From Leucocoprinus leucothites (Eukaryota; Basidiomycota; Agaricomycetes; Agaricales; Agaricaceae): DNA of 64,000 bases. Where the stretch lies: the NCBI GenBank assembly GCA_013368445.1, contig JAACJO010000007.1, forward strand, positions 310,001 through 374,000, in the 5' to 3' direction. The notes beneath the pieces were generated by a model. The model was not told where the DNA came from. It saw only the letters and a list, made by a program, of their open reading frames with translations, and did not search any database. Positions 26,293-36,628 of this stretch are shown piece by piece. Position 1 is the stretch's first letter. Every line of letters begins with the position of its first letter. Made by a program: the position numbers and the translations under genes.

Positions 26293-26908
26293 GATGATAC
26301 TTTATCCCAATATGAGGCTCGGAACCAAGGAGATAATGAATCGAGTAGTGATTTTCGCTCTCCAATGACCTCATCTACATAGATCAGGTCATTATCTCGG
26401 CAGCGTCCGGACCGGGGTTACTGAAGTTCTGAGCGTTCGTTATTGAAGCACAAGAATATGCGCTCACCCTCTACAGTCAGTCCTCATGGTATGATATCCG
26501 GCATAATTTACGACTTCATACATCTCAGTCCATTCTTTTTCGAAACGCCCCGTTCAGTATTATTTGAGATAAATATCCGATCAATCTCAAGGCCGTTAGC
26601 TTAGCTCAAGCTGTGCTGGATTATATCTGAAGCTTTGAAGTATAGAGGGTATCGTAGGCGGTTGCAATTGGACGTTGTTTGAACTTTGCTCTGAGAACTT
26701 GAGACTTGACTCCGACGCGTGGCCAACTTGACCGACGATGATCTGAGCGATCCTGTGCACGTGGCCTGAGTTAGAATGCAAAAGCGCGTGTTGTTGGCTC
26801 TACTACAACTAGCCATCTTCCCCCTACACAGCAACCAAGACTCATTCAATACCGCTTCATAGCAAATCATCAGCACCAATTTCTGGGTTTATTTTCTAAA
26901 GGGAAAAA
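26293..26908. promoter_or_regulatory. Divergent promoter, G6P epimerase / PP2A scaffold
   Basis: A 616 bp interval between divergent start codons. A CACGTG palindrome sits at 26758-26763, about 150 bp from the PP2A ATG and 466 bp from the epimerase ATG. Short open frames here have no recognisable content, so I treat the interval as regulatory. Confidence 0.45.
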
Positions 26909-29074
26909 ATGGATCCCCCGATGTCCATGGAAGATGTGCGGTTTGCATTGCGTTTACATACAAGTCGGCTTACCATTCATATTAGATTGCTCCGATTGCC
27001 ATCCTCATGGATGAGCTACGTTCTGAAGACGTCCAACTTCGTCTGAATGCAATCCATAGTATACCAACAATAGCGCTGGCCTTGGGGTCGGATCGTGCTC
27101 GCGAGGAATTAATACCATTTCTTCAAGACTCTGTCGATGACGAAGACGAGGTCTTGCTCGCCCTTGCCGAAGAACTGGGGAAGAATTTTTGGGATTATAT
27201 CGGCGGGGCAGAACATGCTCATGTCATTCTTGGGCCTCTAGAAAACCTGTCGGCTGTGGAGGAGACCCTGGTGCGCGATAAGGTACGCGTCTCAGTTCGC
27301 ATTGATCAAACTATTCCAACGTCTCAAAATCACGATCAAGGCAGCGGAGTCGATAACGAAGATAGCTGCTGTTCTCTCACAGGGTCAAGTTGAACAATAT
27401 TACATTCCCCTCCTAAGGCGACTCTCTTCTGGCGAGTGGTTCACGTCGCGGACTTCAGCGGCGGCTCTTTACCCAGCTGTTTACTCCAAAGTGTCTCCGG
27501 CCTTACAGGAGGAGCTACGCAAAGGATATACAGCACTTGGAGCAGATGATACACCCATGGTTCGCAGGGCCGCCGCAAAGAGTCTTGGAGTGAGAGGTTC
27601 TCATTTTCGAGTGAGGCGGACGCTGATGAACTGAATCACATAGCCCCTGCTAAAGCAATTCTCTGAACAACATGTAGTATCGGACGGCTTACCGATCTAT
27701 CGAAGGCTACAGGCCGATGACCAGGATTCGGTCCGATTGTTGACAGTTGAAGATCTCATCGTCATTGCGCAGAAACTTTCACCAGCCGAGGTGAAGGAAT
27801 TACTACTCAAGCAGATTAGGCAGAGCATTGGCGATAAGAGTTGGAGAGTGAGATATATGGCTGCTAGTCATTTTAATGAGGTATGCACTGCTAGGTATTT
27901 GGTATCTGGTTTTAGTATTTTCTGAAGGCGAATTCAAGCTCGCGGAGGCCGTCGGAACCGAACTTGTGCGAGAAGAGTTGCTCGGTCAATACATCCAACT
28001 TCTCAAAGATAATGAAGCCGAGGTGCGAACTGCGGCGGCAACACAGATTCCAGGTATGGTCAAATACAGACACCACAAAGATATCTACCTTCCTGACATC
28101 CGTCAACAGGCTTCTCCAAGCTCCTCGATAAAGAAGTAATTTTGGCTCGAATTATTCCTTGTGTCCGAGATCTTTCCCAAGACACATCTCAACACGTTCG
28201 CGCGGCTCTGGCGAACCAAATTCACGGGCTTGCTCCTTTGTTAAACAGGGAGCCTACAATCGAACACCTACTTCCCCTTTTCTTGCACCTCCTCAAAGAT
28301 GATTTCTCCGAGGTCAGGCTCAATATCATCAGCAAACTCGAGACTGTCAACAATGGTACGGTATACTTTGGGTTTCAACCGTACTTACTGACTTTGTGTC
28401 GTCACTAGTGATCGGCATTGAACTACTGTCCGAGAGCTTGCTTCCTGCAATCGTCGAGCTAGCCGAAGACAAGTCATGGCGGGTGCGACAGGCTATAATC
28501 CAGTATATCCCTCTTCTGGCGACCCAATTTGGTAAACCTGTCTTCGACGAAGAACTAGGCAACTTGTGCATGTCGTGGTTGGGCGATTCTGTGTATAGTA
28601 TTCGGGAAGCCGCTACCGTCAACCTCAAAAAATTAACTGAGGTTTTCGGCGTTGACTGGGCACGGGTTGCTATTGTACCCAAAGTAGTTGGCATGGGTTC
28701 CCATCCTAGTTTCCTGTTCAGAATGACAACTGTTCAAGCCATCACGGTCCGCTCTCCTATTTTCCCAGATTGTCCTGTTTTTGATTCGAATTCCTCCGTA
28801 GACAATCTCACCTTCCCTGAACCTCGAAATCATACGTGCGGATATCATCGGACCTCTACTAGAGCTCTCCAAGGACCACATTCCCAACATTCGATTCAAC
28901 GTTGCCAAGTCTTTGGAAGCAATGGCCGCAACATTCAACTCCACACCCGAAGGACACCAGTTTATTCAAGAATTTATTCTTCCCGCCCTGGAACAACAGA
29001 AGAATGACGTCGACGCCGACGTTCGGTATTTTGCTTCACGAGCCCTACAAAAAGCCCTTTCAGTGAATTCGTAG
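26909..29074 (+). CDS. PP2A scaffold subunit A (HEAT-repeat, TPD3/PR65)
   Basis: This is the structural A subunit of protein phosphatase 2A. It binds the catalytic C subunit and a regulatory B subunit through about 15 HEAT repeats. Exon 1 is 26909-26935 (MDPPMSMED); the intron ends at 26985 and restores [20 protein letters not shown], the conserved N-terminus of the family. HEAT units continue throughout, e.g. [62 protein letters not shown] and the last repeats ending [13 protein letters not shown]. About 600 residues, the usual size. Introns are short and in frame, and no disruption is seen. The gene is divergent from the epimerase. Confidence 0.93.
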
Positions 29075-29952
29075 AGGTGTGTCGTTTGGGGGAGTAATCA
29101 AAGTTCCTTTCTGATCGATTGTTCCAGTGATTCAAGTGGATAATACGGACTTACCCTCAAGTGGTTTAATCAATCATGTTTAGCGTCTGGACAAGAAGTT
29201 TCGATGATATCAGTCTCGTGTCGTAAATAATCTGAAGTCTGGTAATCAACTCTTTTCATGTAAGCTGATGGCAAGCACAACTCGGTGTACTCCAACGAAC
29301 CTCAGGATCGAACTCTTATGATGGGACAATCGTCTTCAGTCAGGATGTAGCCTGTGGGAAACACCCACCTATGCCGAGGGTAAAGATAGGTGGCATCCAC
29401 TCGGCTACAAGAATAGCAAGGGTTGCCTAGCTACCTGAATCTCACCTTTCAAGCGCATTATAAATGTGCAATTCTATTGCCACGCCTTGTCCAGGAAGGT
29501 TTGGGACTCACACACAATCGTACCCTTTCCCAGTTCCATGCGGACCTGCGGTGGGTACACTAACAAGTCGACGTCCTGACACTGATCTCGATCTTTTTCA
29601 AACCAATGGCTAGATACATACTACAGCAAACTCGAGCTTGAAGTTCAAATTCACGGACGAAATTAATTGCCGTTCGTTGCGAGGAATTCGTTAAATTGCT
29701 TTGAAACAGGCTTCAATGAGTGGCTTAAGGGCACGGGACGCTGAGACCGAACCGTGAAAAATTCAGGTCCGCATAACGAGATCTCGTAACAGGTACAACG
29801 AACAATCACTTGTTTTCTTCGCTCTGATGGCCGCTGTAAACAAAGAAGTTATAAAACAAGGAACGCGAGTAGAGAACCAATCTCACTGTTTACGACCTCC
29901 CAGGTTCTGTCCAGCCCCTGCCACTCCTTTACTGTGAATTTTAAACCCCACA
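29075..29952. other. Intergenic region with TATA-like element
   Basis: These 878 bp hold no supported gene: stops are frequent in all frames. A TATA-like TTATAAAA at about 29849-29856 lies about 100 bp before the ATG of the next gene and is a plausible core promoter element for that secreted-protein gene. The rest shows no repeat or RNA gene that I can recognise. Confidence 0.45.
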
Positions 29953-30806
29953 ATGCGTTTCTCAATAGGCCTTGTCGTTGCTTCCAGCATCATTCCTTTC
30001 GCTGCGGCAACTTATGTGAAGTCCCCTGGAAGCAGCTGCAAATCAAGCGAGTTTTGGTGAGTCGTTAAAGAATTGAGTTGGCCCTTATTCATGAAGAACA
30101 TAGGTGGAAGGATAAGGAATGTTGCTTGCCCCACGGGGGCGCTCCCAATCCCCCGTCTCCTCCACATGGCGTGTCTTGCCCTCCCAGTAGCTACTACTGG
30201 AACAATGATAAGGGCTGCTGCGTACCTCGTCATCCTCCCCCCGATAACGGGCCCCAGCCCCAGTGTGGCAAAGATCACGACTGGTACAAAGCCCTTTACC
30301 AGTGCCTACCGAATCCTCATCACTCTTATTCCACCACGCACAAGCCATCTGCCACTCCTACAACTCCTACAACTCCTACTTACCACACAACTCTTACTCA
30401 TCACACAACTCCTACTTACCACACAACTCCTACTTACACCACTCCTGTCTACCATACCTCCCCCACTCATAGTGCTCCTACCTACCCCACATCAATCGGT
30501 TATGGTGGACATGGCGGCCATGGCAGTAACGGCGGCTACGGCAATCATGATGGCTCTGGCAACAATGGTGGCTACGGTAACAACGGTGGTTCCGGCAGCA
30601 ACGGCGGCTACGGCGACCATGGTGGTTCCAGTAGCAACGGCGGCCATGGTGGCTCCGGCAATAGCGGCAGCTACGGCAACAACAATGGTCATGGGTATGG
30701 AAACGGCGGTAACGGCAGCCACGGCAATGGCAATGGCAATGGCTATGGTGGGTCCAACCAGGGTTGGCGCAGACGCAGGAGGGCATCAATGCCTGACACT
30801 TTGTGA
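29953..30806 (+). CDS. Secreted W-CC / glycine-rich protein
   Basis: Exon 1 (29953-30056) encodes a signal peptide, MRFSIGLVVASSIIPFAAAT, and splices in phase 2 to 30104, giving SEFWWKDKECC. The predicted product has 268 residues. It opens with three short cysteine modules: CKSSEFWWKDKECCLP, CPPSSYYWNNDKGCCVP and CGKDHDWYKALYQCLP, i.e. C, a Trp/Tyr cluster, then CC or C, then x-P, separated by Pro-rich linkers. A Thr/Pro/Tyr/His repeat follows (about 30345-30485), then a Gly/Asn/Ser/His-rich repeat (about 30500-30755), and a basic end WRRRRRASMPDTL. Similar W-CC proteins of unknown role occur widely in agaricomycetes; cell wall or extracellular matrix is a reasonable inference. Another frame over the same DNA is longer but lacks the signal exon. 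No enzyme motif is present. Confidence 0.72.
30345..30485 (+). repeat. Thr-Pro-Tyr-His coding tandem repeat
   Basis: Imperfect tandem units of about 18-21 nt built on ACTCCTACTTACCACACA encode repeats such as TTPTYHT. The repeat lies inside the secreted W-CC protein gene and forms a likely O-glycosylated linker. Such repeats vary in copy number between strains. Confidence 0.7.
30500..30755 (+). repeat. Gly/Asn/Ser-rich coding repeat
   Basis: GGC/GGT-rich degenerate units of about 24-30 nt encode GGYGNNGGSGSN-like repeats in the C-terminal half of the secreted W-CC protein. The same pattern creates spurious long open frames on both strands (poly Met-Ala and Cys-His-Arg), which I do not call. 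Confidence 0.7.
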
Positions 30807-31195
30807 TCTCGTCGACCATTGTGATGAGTCTAATTGGACAATGTCCATTGTTTCGCACCCACACTCTTTTATCTTGAGCTGGAACATTCTGGACTGCGTT
30901 GTATCTCTCCCTAGATAATCTCTCTTGTACAGGACTGAATAATTCCTGTAGATTAATGCTGTGAATTGTTCTCTGTAGTTTGATGGACTTTCATATATGT
31001 TTGTTATCCTACCCTTCGAATCACCTGATGAAAGCTCACAATCGCATGACGGTCTGAGGACGCTGAACACCTCACCAAAGACCACCAAACAAAACCAATG
31101 TTTGTTTCGAACTTGTTTCGAATTCGCGGCTTGTTTCCTCGTTCCTTCATTTTGCACACGCCCATTGCAGCTTCCGTCACTTCTTCGGCTATATC
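30807..31195. other. Spacer between the two secreted-protein genes
   Basis: 389 bp holding the 3' flank of the W-CC gene and the promoter of the next gene. I see no gene or RNA element. Confidence 0.4.
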
Positions 31196-32022
31196 ATGTC
31201 TCAATCCCTCATGGTGCTGCGCGCTGTGGTTTGGTCCCTTCTGGCGGGTCTCTGCCTGGAACTCTTTACGCTGGCTTTACCTCTAGAGGCCCCTGATTAC
31301 TCGCGTAGCTCCCTATCGTGGAACAAAGGGTATCGCCATTCTCTGAACAGTAGTCTTGTCGTCCGGGCCCCCCAGATCCTGACCGCCTCTGACCTTGGGA
31401 AGCGCGACGCCATCGGACTGGATCACCAGAGGTACGAGGATACGTATCAGAAGATGGACGAGTGTTATCAGGGGCTTCTGTCTGGCTCCCTGGAATTGTG
31501 TACGTTCCAATGCATCCAGGAAACAGGTCCCCGTTCGACATTTTTATTATTTATTAGCTAGACTCTCGGACAACCTATTCGGCCTTGAAAATGCATTAAT
31601 TGACGGCCTGAAACTTTACCAAAGCAACCTACTGTGTATCCGCACAAACCTTGAATACTTGGGACGCGAACGGGGACTGGCAAACTATGATCGTAACAGT
31701 GACCTTGAAACTCTCATCAAGAAAGTTATCAATGTCCACAAGGGCGCTTTGTCGTATCTCGATACTCTTGTCTATCGCATTCCAGGAATTGGACCTGTTC
31801 TCGGCCCAAGTATGTTCTTCCTGTACGCATATATCCTTGCCACTAAATTTTACTCAAGTTGTATACGACATCAAATGTGTTCTTGACAAGCTTCTCGATG
31901 CTGTTGAAAACATTGGGGACGCAGTTATTAACACTCTTCGCCCCCTCCTCGAGCTATGCTCCCAAGATACCCTAAAAGTGGCCTGTAAATCTGGAATCTC
32001 TTTGCTAGGCATTTGCATTTGA
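31196..32022 (+). CDS. Secreted helical protein of unknown function
   Basis: I do not recognise a family. Three exons (31196-31499, 31558-31809, 31859-32022) join in phase to a 239-residue product. The N-terminus MSQSLMVLRAVVWSLLAGLC then LELFTLALPLEAP is a typical signal peptide. A Lys-Arg site (GKRDAIGL) about 65 residues in could be cut by a Kex2-type protease. The mature part is predicted helical and amphipathic (RLSDNLFGLENALIDGLKLY, DLETLIKKVINVHKGALSYL, DIKCVLDKLLDAVENIGDAV) and ends with a hydrophobic stretch KVACKSGISLLGICI with several Cys. A surface-active or wall-associated secreted protein is possible but only inferred. It lies next to another secreted-protein gene on the same strand. 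Confidence 0.6.
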
Positions 32023-32748
32023 GGATTTTACCGATATCCTTCTCGTCTTTGTGATATTCCATGGACTACCTGGTCAATGTACATTTGTCTACGCATTCTG
32101 TTCAGTCTAGCTTCGTTTTGTCTGTCGTAATAATTGGGTTGTCCTAAATCAACTAACTGTTTATATCGTCGAAGACTAGATTTTCACTCTTCTGTAACCC
32201 AGTGTTCCGCTACTCGCCCTAACACGAGAAGTTGGAAAGGCCGTAGGTCATGAGAATATGTGTCTTGAAAGGCGCACGAGCTAGCCTCATGCAAATCAAT
32301 GTGTATTGTTCGCTAGTGAATAACCTGCGCCATAAACACTTCGATATTGATGAGAAGAGCTGTAAGGATAGCTTGAAATCAGTGCACAGTGCCGAATGAT
32401 GCAGTCAATAACCTGACTGTTACCAGTGCCACCGTTACTAAAGCGGATTGGTATGCTGCAGAGAATAAGCCTCTCCTTCCACTCTGTCCTTATACGAAAA
32501 TGCTCACCTGTAACCGCCTGCGAGAGAGAGTTCATGATGTCATCGACATCCCCATGTGACTTAAAGACGACGATCAAATGTCTCGGTAACTGCCGCAGAA
32601 CTATGTAGTTTTACCAGCCACTCGCTATCCCTCTCATACTGTTGTCGCCATCGGCCTCGACGACCTCAAGATCAAGGTGAGTGAATAATGCCAATTAGAA
32701 ATTCAGCTTTTTAATTGCTTGAATCAGATCCGACAATAGGCTGCCAAT
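32023..32748. other. Intergenic region and RPS24 5' leader
   Basis: 726 bp without a supported gene. The last 200 bp carry a likely RPS24 5' untranslated leader with its own intron: a donor GTGAGT after ATCAAG near 32680 and an acceptor TTGAATCAG near 32728. The pyrimidine-rich stretch just before it (about 32625-32655) fits a ribosomal-protein transcription start. The remainder shows nothing recognisable. Confidence 0.4.
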
Positions 32749-33424
32749 ATGGTGAGTCCGATACACTCAATCCCTTCCAAGTCCGAGATAGTAGAGAGGG
32801 GGAAGGCTTGGTGGAAAGAGACTAATTGCTGGGTTGTGCCCATGGCTCGGGATGGATGCGGAATAATAAAGGGATGGCTTCTTAAATAGCTGCAAACTAA
32901 TCCGTTTCGTTTCAGGCCGACGCTGCTCCCGTTACCCTAAGAACGCGCAAGTTCATCACCAACCGCCTCTTGGCACGCCGTCAATTTGTTGTTGACGTCC
33001 TCCACCCCGGCCGAGCCAACGTATCCAAGACAGACCTCTCTGAAAAGCTTGCAGCTCTTTACAAGGCCGACAAGAACCGTGTGGTGACATTTGGTCTTCG
33101 GACACACTTTGGTGGTGGTAGGAGCACTGGCTTTGCTCTGATCTACGACGACGAGGCATCTCAAAAGAAGTTTGAGCCCAAACACCGTCTCATTCGGGTG
33201 CGTTGTATCCGTGCTCCTTATATCTAATACTGGTGACTCATCTGCCCGCAGGCAGGATTTGCAACAAAAGCCGACAAAGCCTCGCGTAAGCTGCGGAAGG
33301 AGCGCAAGAATCGTGCGAAGAAGGTATGGCCCTTACTTGCTCAAAGTAGTTCGTCGACTGAGACCGTTCCCAGTTCCGTGGCACCAAAAAGTCCAAGGCT
33401 GCCGAAGCTCCAAAGAAGAAATAA
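32749..33424 (+). CDS. RPS24: 40S ribosomal protein S24
   Basis: RPS24 is a component of the small ribosomal subunit needed for pre-rRNA processing. The first intron splits the gene directly after the ATG (32749-32751), a common layout in ribosomal protein genes. Exons 32916-33197, 33252-33323 and 33374-33424 then join in frame to a product of 135 residues, the normal eS24 length. Conserved text includes [60 protein letters not shown] and [20 protein letters not shown], ending in the basic [12 protein letters not shown]. Converges with ARP1. Confidence 0.96.
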
Positions 33425-33699
33425 TGATTGGCCGTTGGGGTTCATTATCTTTTATTCTTTGGCCTGCATATACTATACGGTCAAATGCTTTCGGGGTTGT
33501 CCTTCATGTATCTTTCGTGTCCTCACTTTCCATAAATACCATGCATATGCAGTGTTAAGAAGATAATCTCTAAGGGTTATGCTAGAGTATATATTACGGA
33601 TGATTAATGCGCTGGAGGGGTATCAATCTAGCGAGTGAACAATGCGAAAGAACTCGAGCGGAAACGGGTATAAAATTATGAGTAGCAGGTTGTACAGAT

Positions 33700-35261
33700 T
33701 CAAAACCCAGTCTTTTTGTGAATGATATCTGGATCTTCTTGGTACTCCTCGGCTGAAACCCACATCTAGAAAAGCGTCATTTCCTGTGCACTACTAAAAA
33801 CGGGTAAATTTTGCAATACCTTCTTGAAAGTGTTGAGACCGGCCAGAATAGACCCGCCTATCCAGGTGGAGTATTTGCGTTCTGGGGGAGCATAAATCTT
33901 GATCTTGATATCTTTGAGCGCGAGCTTCTTGACTTCATTCAGGAGACGGTCGCCAAACCCTATTGAGTAGGAGTTGAGGGTATGAAGAGTCAAATATAAG
34001 AGCAGGGTTTACCTTTACATAGGGTACTACCACCGCTGAGGACGATATTAGAGAAGAGACTCTTGCGAAGGTCCAAATCAACCCGTTGAATGGAGTCTAC
34101 CACGACCTGATGGACGCCAGCATATTCCTGACCGATCAGCTCGGGATTGAAAAGAATTTCTGGTGCCCGGAAACGTTCAGGACCAAGCTTTAAAGCTTCA
34201 TTAGCATCTGAGTGGCAAATGGAGCAGCATGATGCGTACTTGGACTATATTTCCGTCGGGAAGTGTGAACTCCTCGACGCGTCCGAGGGAGTCTTTTTCT
34301 TCTTTCGAGGGGCTCATAGCGATGTAACAGCACTTCTCTTTCATAGTCCTGACAACTTCACGTTCTGCAGTTGTATGAAGATGGTGACCGGCCTTGCGCA
34401 AAAGAAGTTGCAGATGGTCGGTGACGTCCCTATTAATGACCGTAAGGATAAAACAACCTCGGCAATTAAATCAGCTTGCCTTCCAGCGACATCAATACGC
34501 CGAATAGCGTGTGGCATCGAGAATCCCTCAAATACCGGCACTGCGTGTGTAACACCGTCGCCCGAATCAAGCACGATACCGGTTGTACGCCCGGATGCAT
34601 ATCTGTAGCATAGATGATGGTGAGATTTTGAGAGATGTTAAATTTTGATACGGACAGTGATAAGACGGCCTGCACAGAGGTGAAGAGAGCTGGAACATTA
34701 AACGTATCGAACAGGATTTGGGCAGCGACATCCCTGTTGCTCCGAGGATTGAGAGGAGCTTCTGTCAAGAGAACGGGATGCTGGAGTTTGTGAGGATGGT
34801 GTGGTGTGAAAGGTTGCACGATGGGAGCGCACCTCTTCACTTAAGGTTCCAAGCTCCTCAGCATAAATCCAATTCCAGATCCTTTCCATATCGTCCCAGT
34901 CGGTGACGATGCCGTGTTCCATGGGGTATTTGATTTTGAGAAGTCCACGATATTCCTGAGCGCGTCGTCCAATGAAAGTGTCACCCTCGAGAGCACCGGC
35001 CATGACGCGTGTGTGCTTTGGCCGTCCGACGCTGAAGGTCTCTGGTCATTATGAGAGGTGTGAAACGAGCAGACTGGAGCGTACAACGAAGGAAAGAAGC
35101 ATTTTGGATGGTCTTGGCCCGCAAAACCAGCTTTGATGGTGCCAGAGCCCTGTGAGGATAAAAGAATTAAAGGGCTAGAGAAAGGTGAAAAAGGGAAGGG
35201 AACGTACGTTGTCGATGACGACGGGCTGGTTGGTCAGGACATCGTCGAATTCTGTGGACAT
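33700..35261 (-). CDS. ARP1: Actin-related protein ARP1 (centractin)
   Basis: ARP1 polymerises into the short filament of the dynactin complex, which links dynein to cargo and supports nuclear migration in hyphae. Start [18 protein letters not shown] at 35261, then splicing to [16 protein letters not shown], the actin phosphate-1 loop with centractin-type sequence. Further motifs: [60 protein letters not shown] and the nucleotide-site exon [20 protein letters not shown]. The C-terminus [20 protein letters not shown] then [20 protein letters not shown] is characteristic of centractin rather than actin. It ends IIHKKTGF. About 375-380 residues in about seven exons, intact as far as can be read. 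Confidence 0.93.
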
Positions 35262-35423
35262 CCTGGTGGATGTGAGTGACCAACGCAATTTAGACGGTAA
35301 CGCGTCGAGCTGGCTTGCCATATTCAGTCACTCTCATGCTTCCCTCGTCCCTCCTCTGCCTCCTTGCCCTCTCTCTCCTCCTGCTCACCGTACGTGCTCA
35401 GTCACTTATCTCGCTTTACACTC
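35262..35423. promoter_or_regulatory. Divergent promoter, ARP1 / Cys-rich membrane protein
   Basis: 162 bp separate the two divergent start codons. The plus strand is C/T-rich (TCCCTCGTCCCTCCTCTGCC and similar at about 35341-35390). A TGACGTCA palindrome lies just past it at 35428-35435, over the first codons of the plus-strand gene. Confidence 0.4.
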
Positions 35424-36129
35424 ATGTTGACGTCACGTCATAGTCTAGAGCGACGGCGGCTCTTAATAAATGGGAGGCAACTAACTTTTGTAAATGTACG
35501 ATCTAATTTGGCTTCGAGTAGAGCTCATCTTCATAGGCATATCTAGGCATATGTTTTCAGTCAAACTCGACAATTCTTCACCTCGTCAATCCCGATAATC
35601 CTTCCCAGCCCTGCTTGTCCTGTACGAAGCAATGGTGTCTGAATCAGAACCTACCTACCTGTGCTGGGGCGTCGTTAGGGGATACTAATCCTGACACCGC
35701 TACTGGCAAGGAGGGTGATGTAGAGGCGCGATGTTTCCGTGAGCATATGACTACTATATGTTCCTTTGAAAGTCCTGTTGACACGACAATAGAGCGCGAT
35801 TCTCCGCGAGACCAGTTGGTCGTCACTCTTTTCCTCCTGACCGTCTTTGGTTTGCTTCTGGCTGCCGGTGTCAAAACTCGGATTGCAAAAGCAGGCCTGG
35901 CAGCAGAATTACCTTGGCACAATGGAAGACGATGGTGGGAGGTGAGATTTTTTGCCCATTACATGACTCGAGAAGGGTGTTCTGAGCCAACTTCAAACAG
36001 ACATGGGGCTCGGGGAGGCAAGGGGATCATTTCGACCTGGGGCAAATGCCTCGGGGTTCAGACTATGAAAGGCTTGCCCATGGTGATGAGCTGACTACTT
36101 CCGATAGGCCATTCCGCCATGATCTGTAG
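35424..36129 (+). CDS. Small Cys-rich single-pass membrane protein, unknown function
   Basis: I reconstruct four exons (35424-35495, 35561-35738, 35793-35941, 36001-36129) that all join in frame to a 175-residue product. After a short basic N-terminus, the segment STILHLVNPDNPSQPCLSCT then KQWCLNQNLPTC has four regularly spaced Cys, followed by NPDTATGKEGDVEARCFQRD. A single hydrophobic segment DQLVVTLFLLTVFGLLLAAG follows, then a Trp-rich juxtamembrane stretch WHNGRRWWETWGSG and a hydrophilic acidic tail ending RPFRHDL. The frame continuity over three introns and the composition argue it is real. I recall comparable Cys-rich/TM proteins in other fungi but cannot name a family or role. Orientation of the Cys part (lumenal or extracellular) is inferred. 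Confidence 0.68.
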
Positions 36130-36246
36130 TATATCTTGTAACCCGTTCCTCCCAATAAACACTTATCATTTTATCATTTCGCCGTGTGACTCTGCAAGCA
36201 ATGTCACGTCCTATGATACTTACACCCGTTCGTTTCTACCAACAAG

Positions 36247-36628
36247 ATGGGTTCCCTTTGCTCCAAGGCGAGCAACTACCAAGGTGGTCACACCGTGTTG
36301 GGTTCCTCGAATCCTACCAATGGAGCTGCTCCAACATCTGCCCATGATCCTCGAACGGCGGCAGCGGAAGCTGCAGAACGCCGTATACAAGCCGTCAGTC
36401 CTTGAGCACTCAAAGTTCTCGCTTCTTTGTTCTCGAACACCTCAGCAGGCCCAGCAAAGGGGAACTAATGCCTCTAATCCCAAAGCCGGCCAACTCGCTG
36501 CCAAGGCTGCGAGACAGAATACCAAAGTGCACGCTGAGCCTCAGGAACCTGAGCGCCTGGTGGTGCGTTGCTCGATCACCATATCTTCCCTTGGTTGCTG
36601 ACTCGATCCTCTCACGCAGTGGGATTAA
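36247..36628 (+). CDS. SVIP-like small protein with N-myristoylation signal
   Basis: Three exons (36247-36393, 36446-36562, 36620-36628) yield 90 residues: MGSLCSKASNYQGGHTVLGS, then a helical stretch with RTAAAEAAERRIQA and a Lys/Ala/Gln-rich end. The start Met-Gly-x-x-x-Ser/Cys fits N-myristoylation with a nearby palmitoylated Cys. The Ala/Glu/Arg helix resembles the VCP-interacting motif of SVIP (small p97/VCP-interacting protein, 77 residues in animals), which has the same layout: acylated N-terminus plus AAERR-type helix. If so it would tether Cdc48/p97 to membranes and affect ER-associated degradation. The last splice gives PERLVWD then a stop; without it the frame would end a few residues later. 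The similarity is short, so this is a tentative call. Confidence 0.55.

Noticed and set aside
26167..26382. Plus-strand frame over the epimerase start
   Set aside because: It is the shadow of the epimerase exon 1 and intron, whose spliced frame matches the family.
30478..30864. Cys/His/Arg-rich minus-strand frame that resembles zinc-binding sequence
   Set aside because: It is the antisense of GGC/GGT repeats; the Cys-His pattern follows from the repeat.
30073..30918. Longest open frame over the glycine-rich gene (281 codons, poly Met-Ala)
   Set aside because: It lacks a signal peptide, its text is a repeat artefact, and the adjacent frame is the one joined in phase to the signal-peptide exon.
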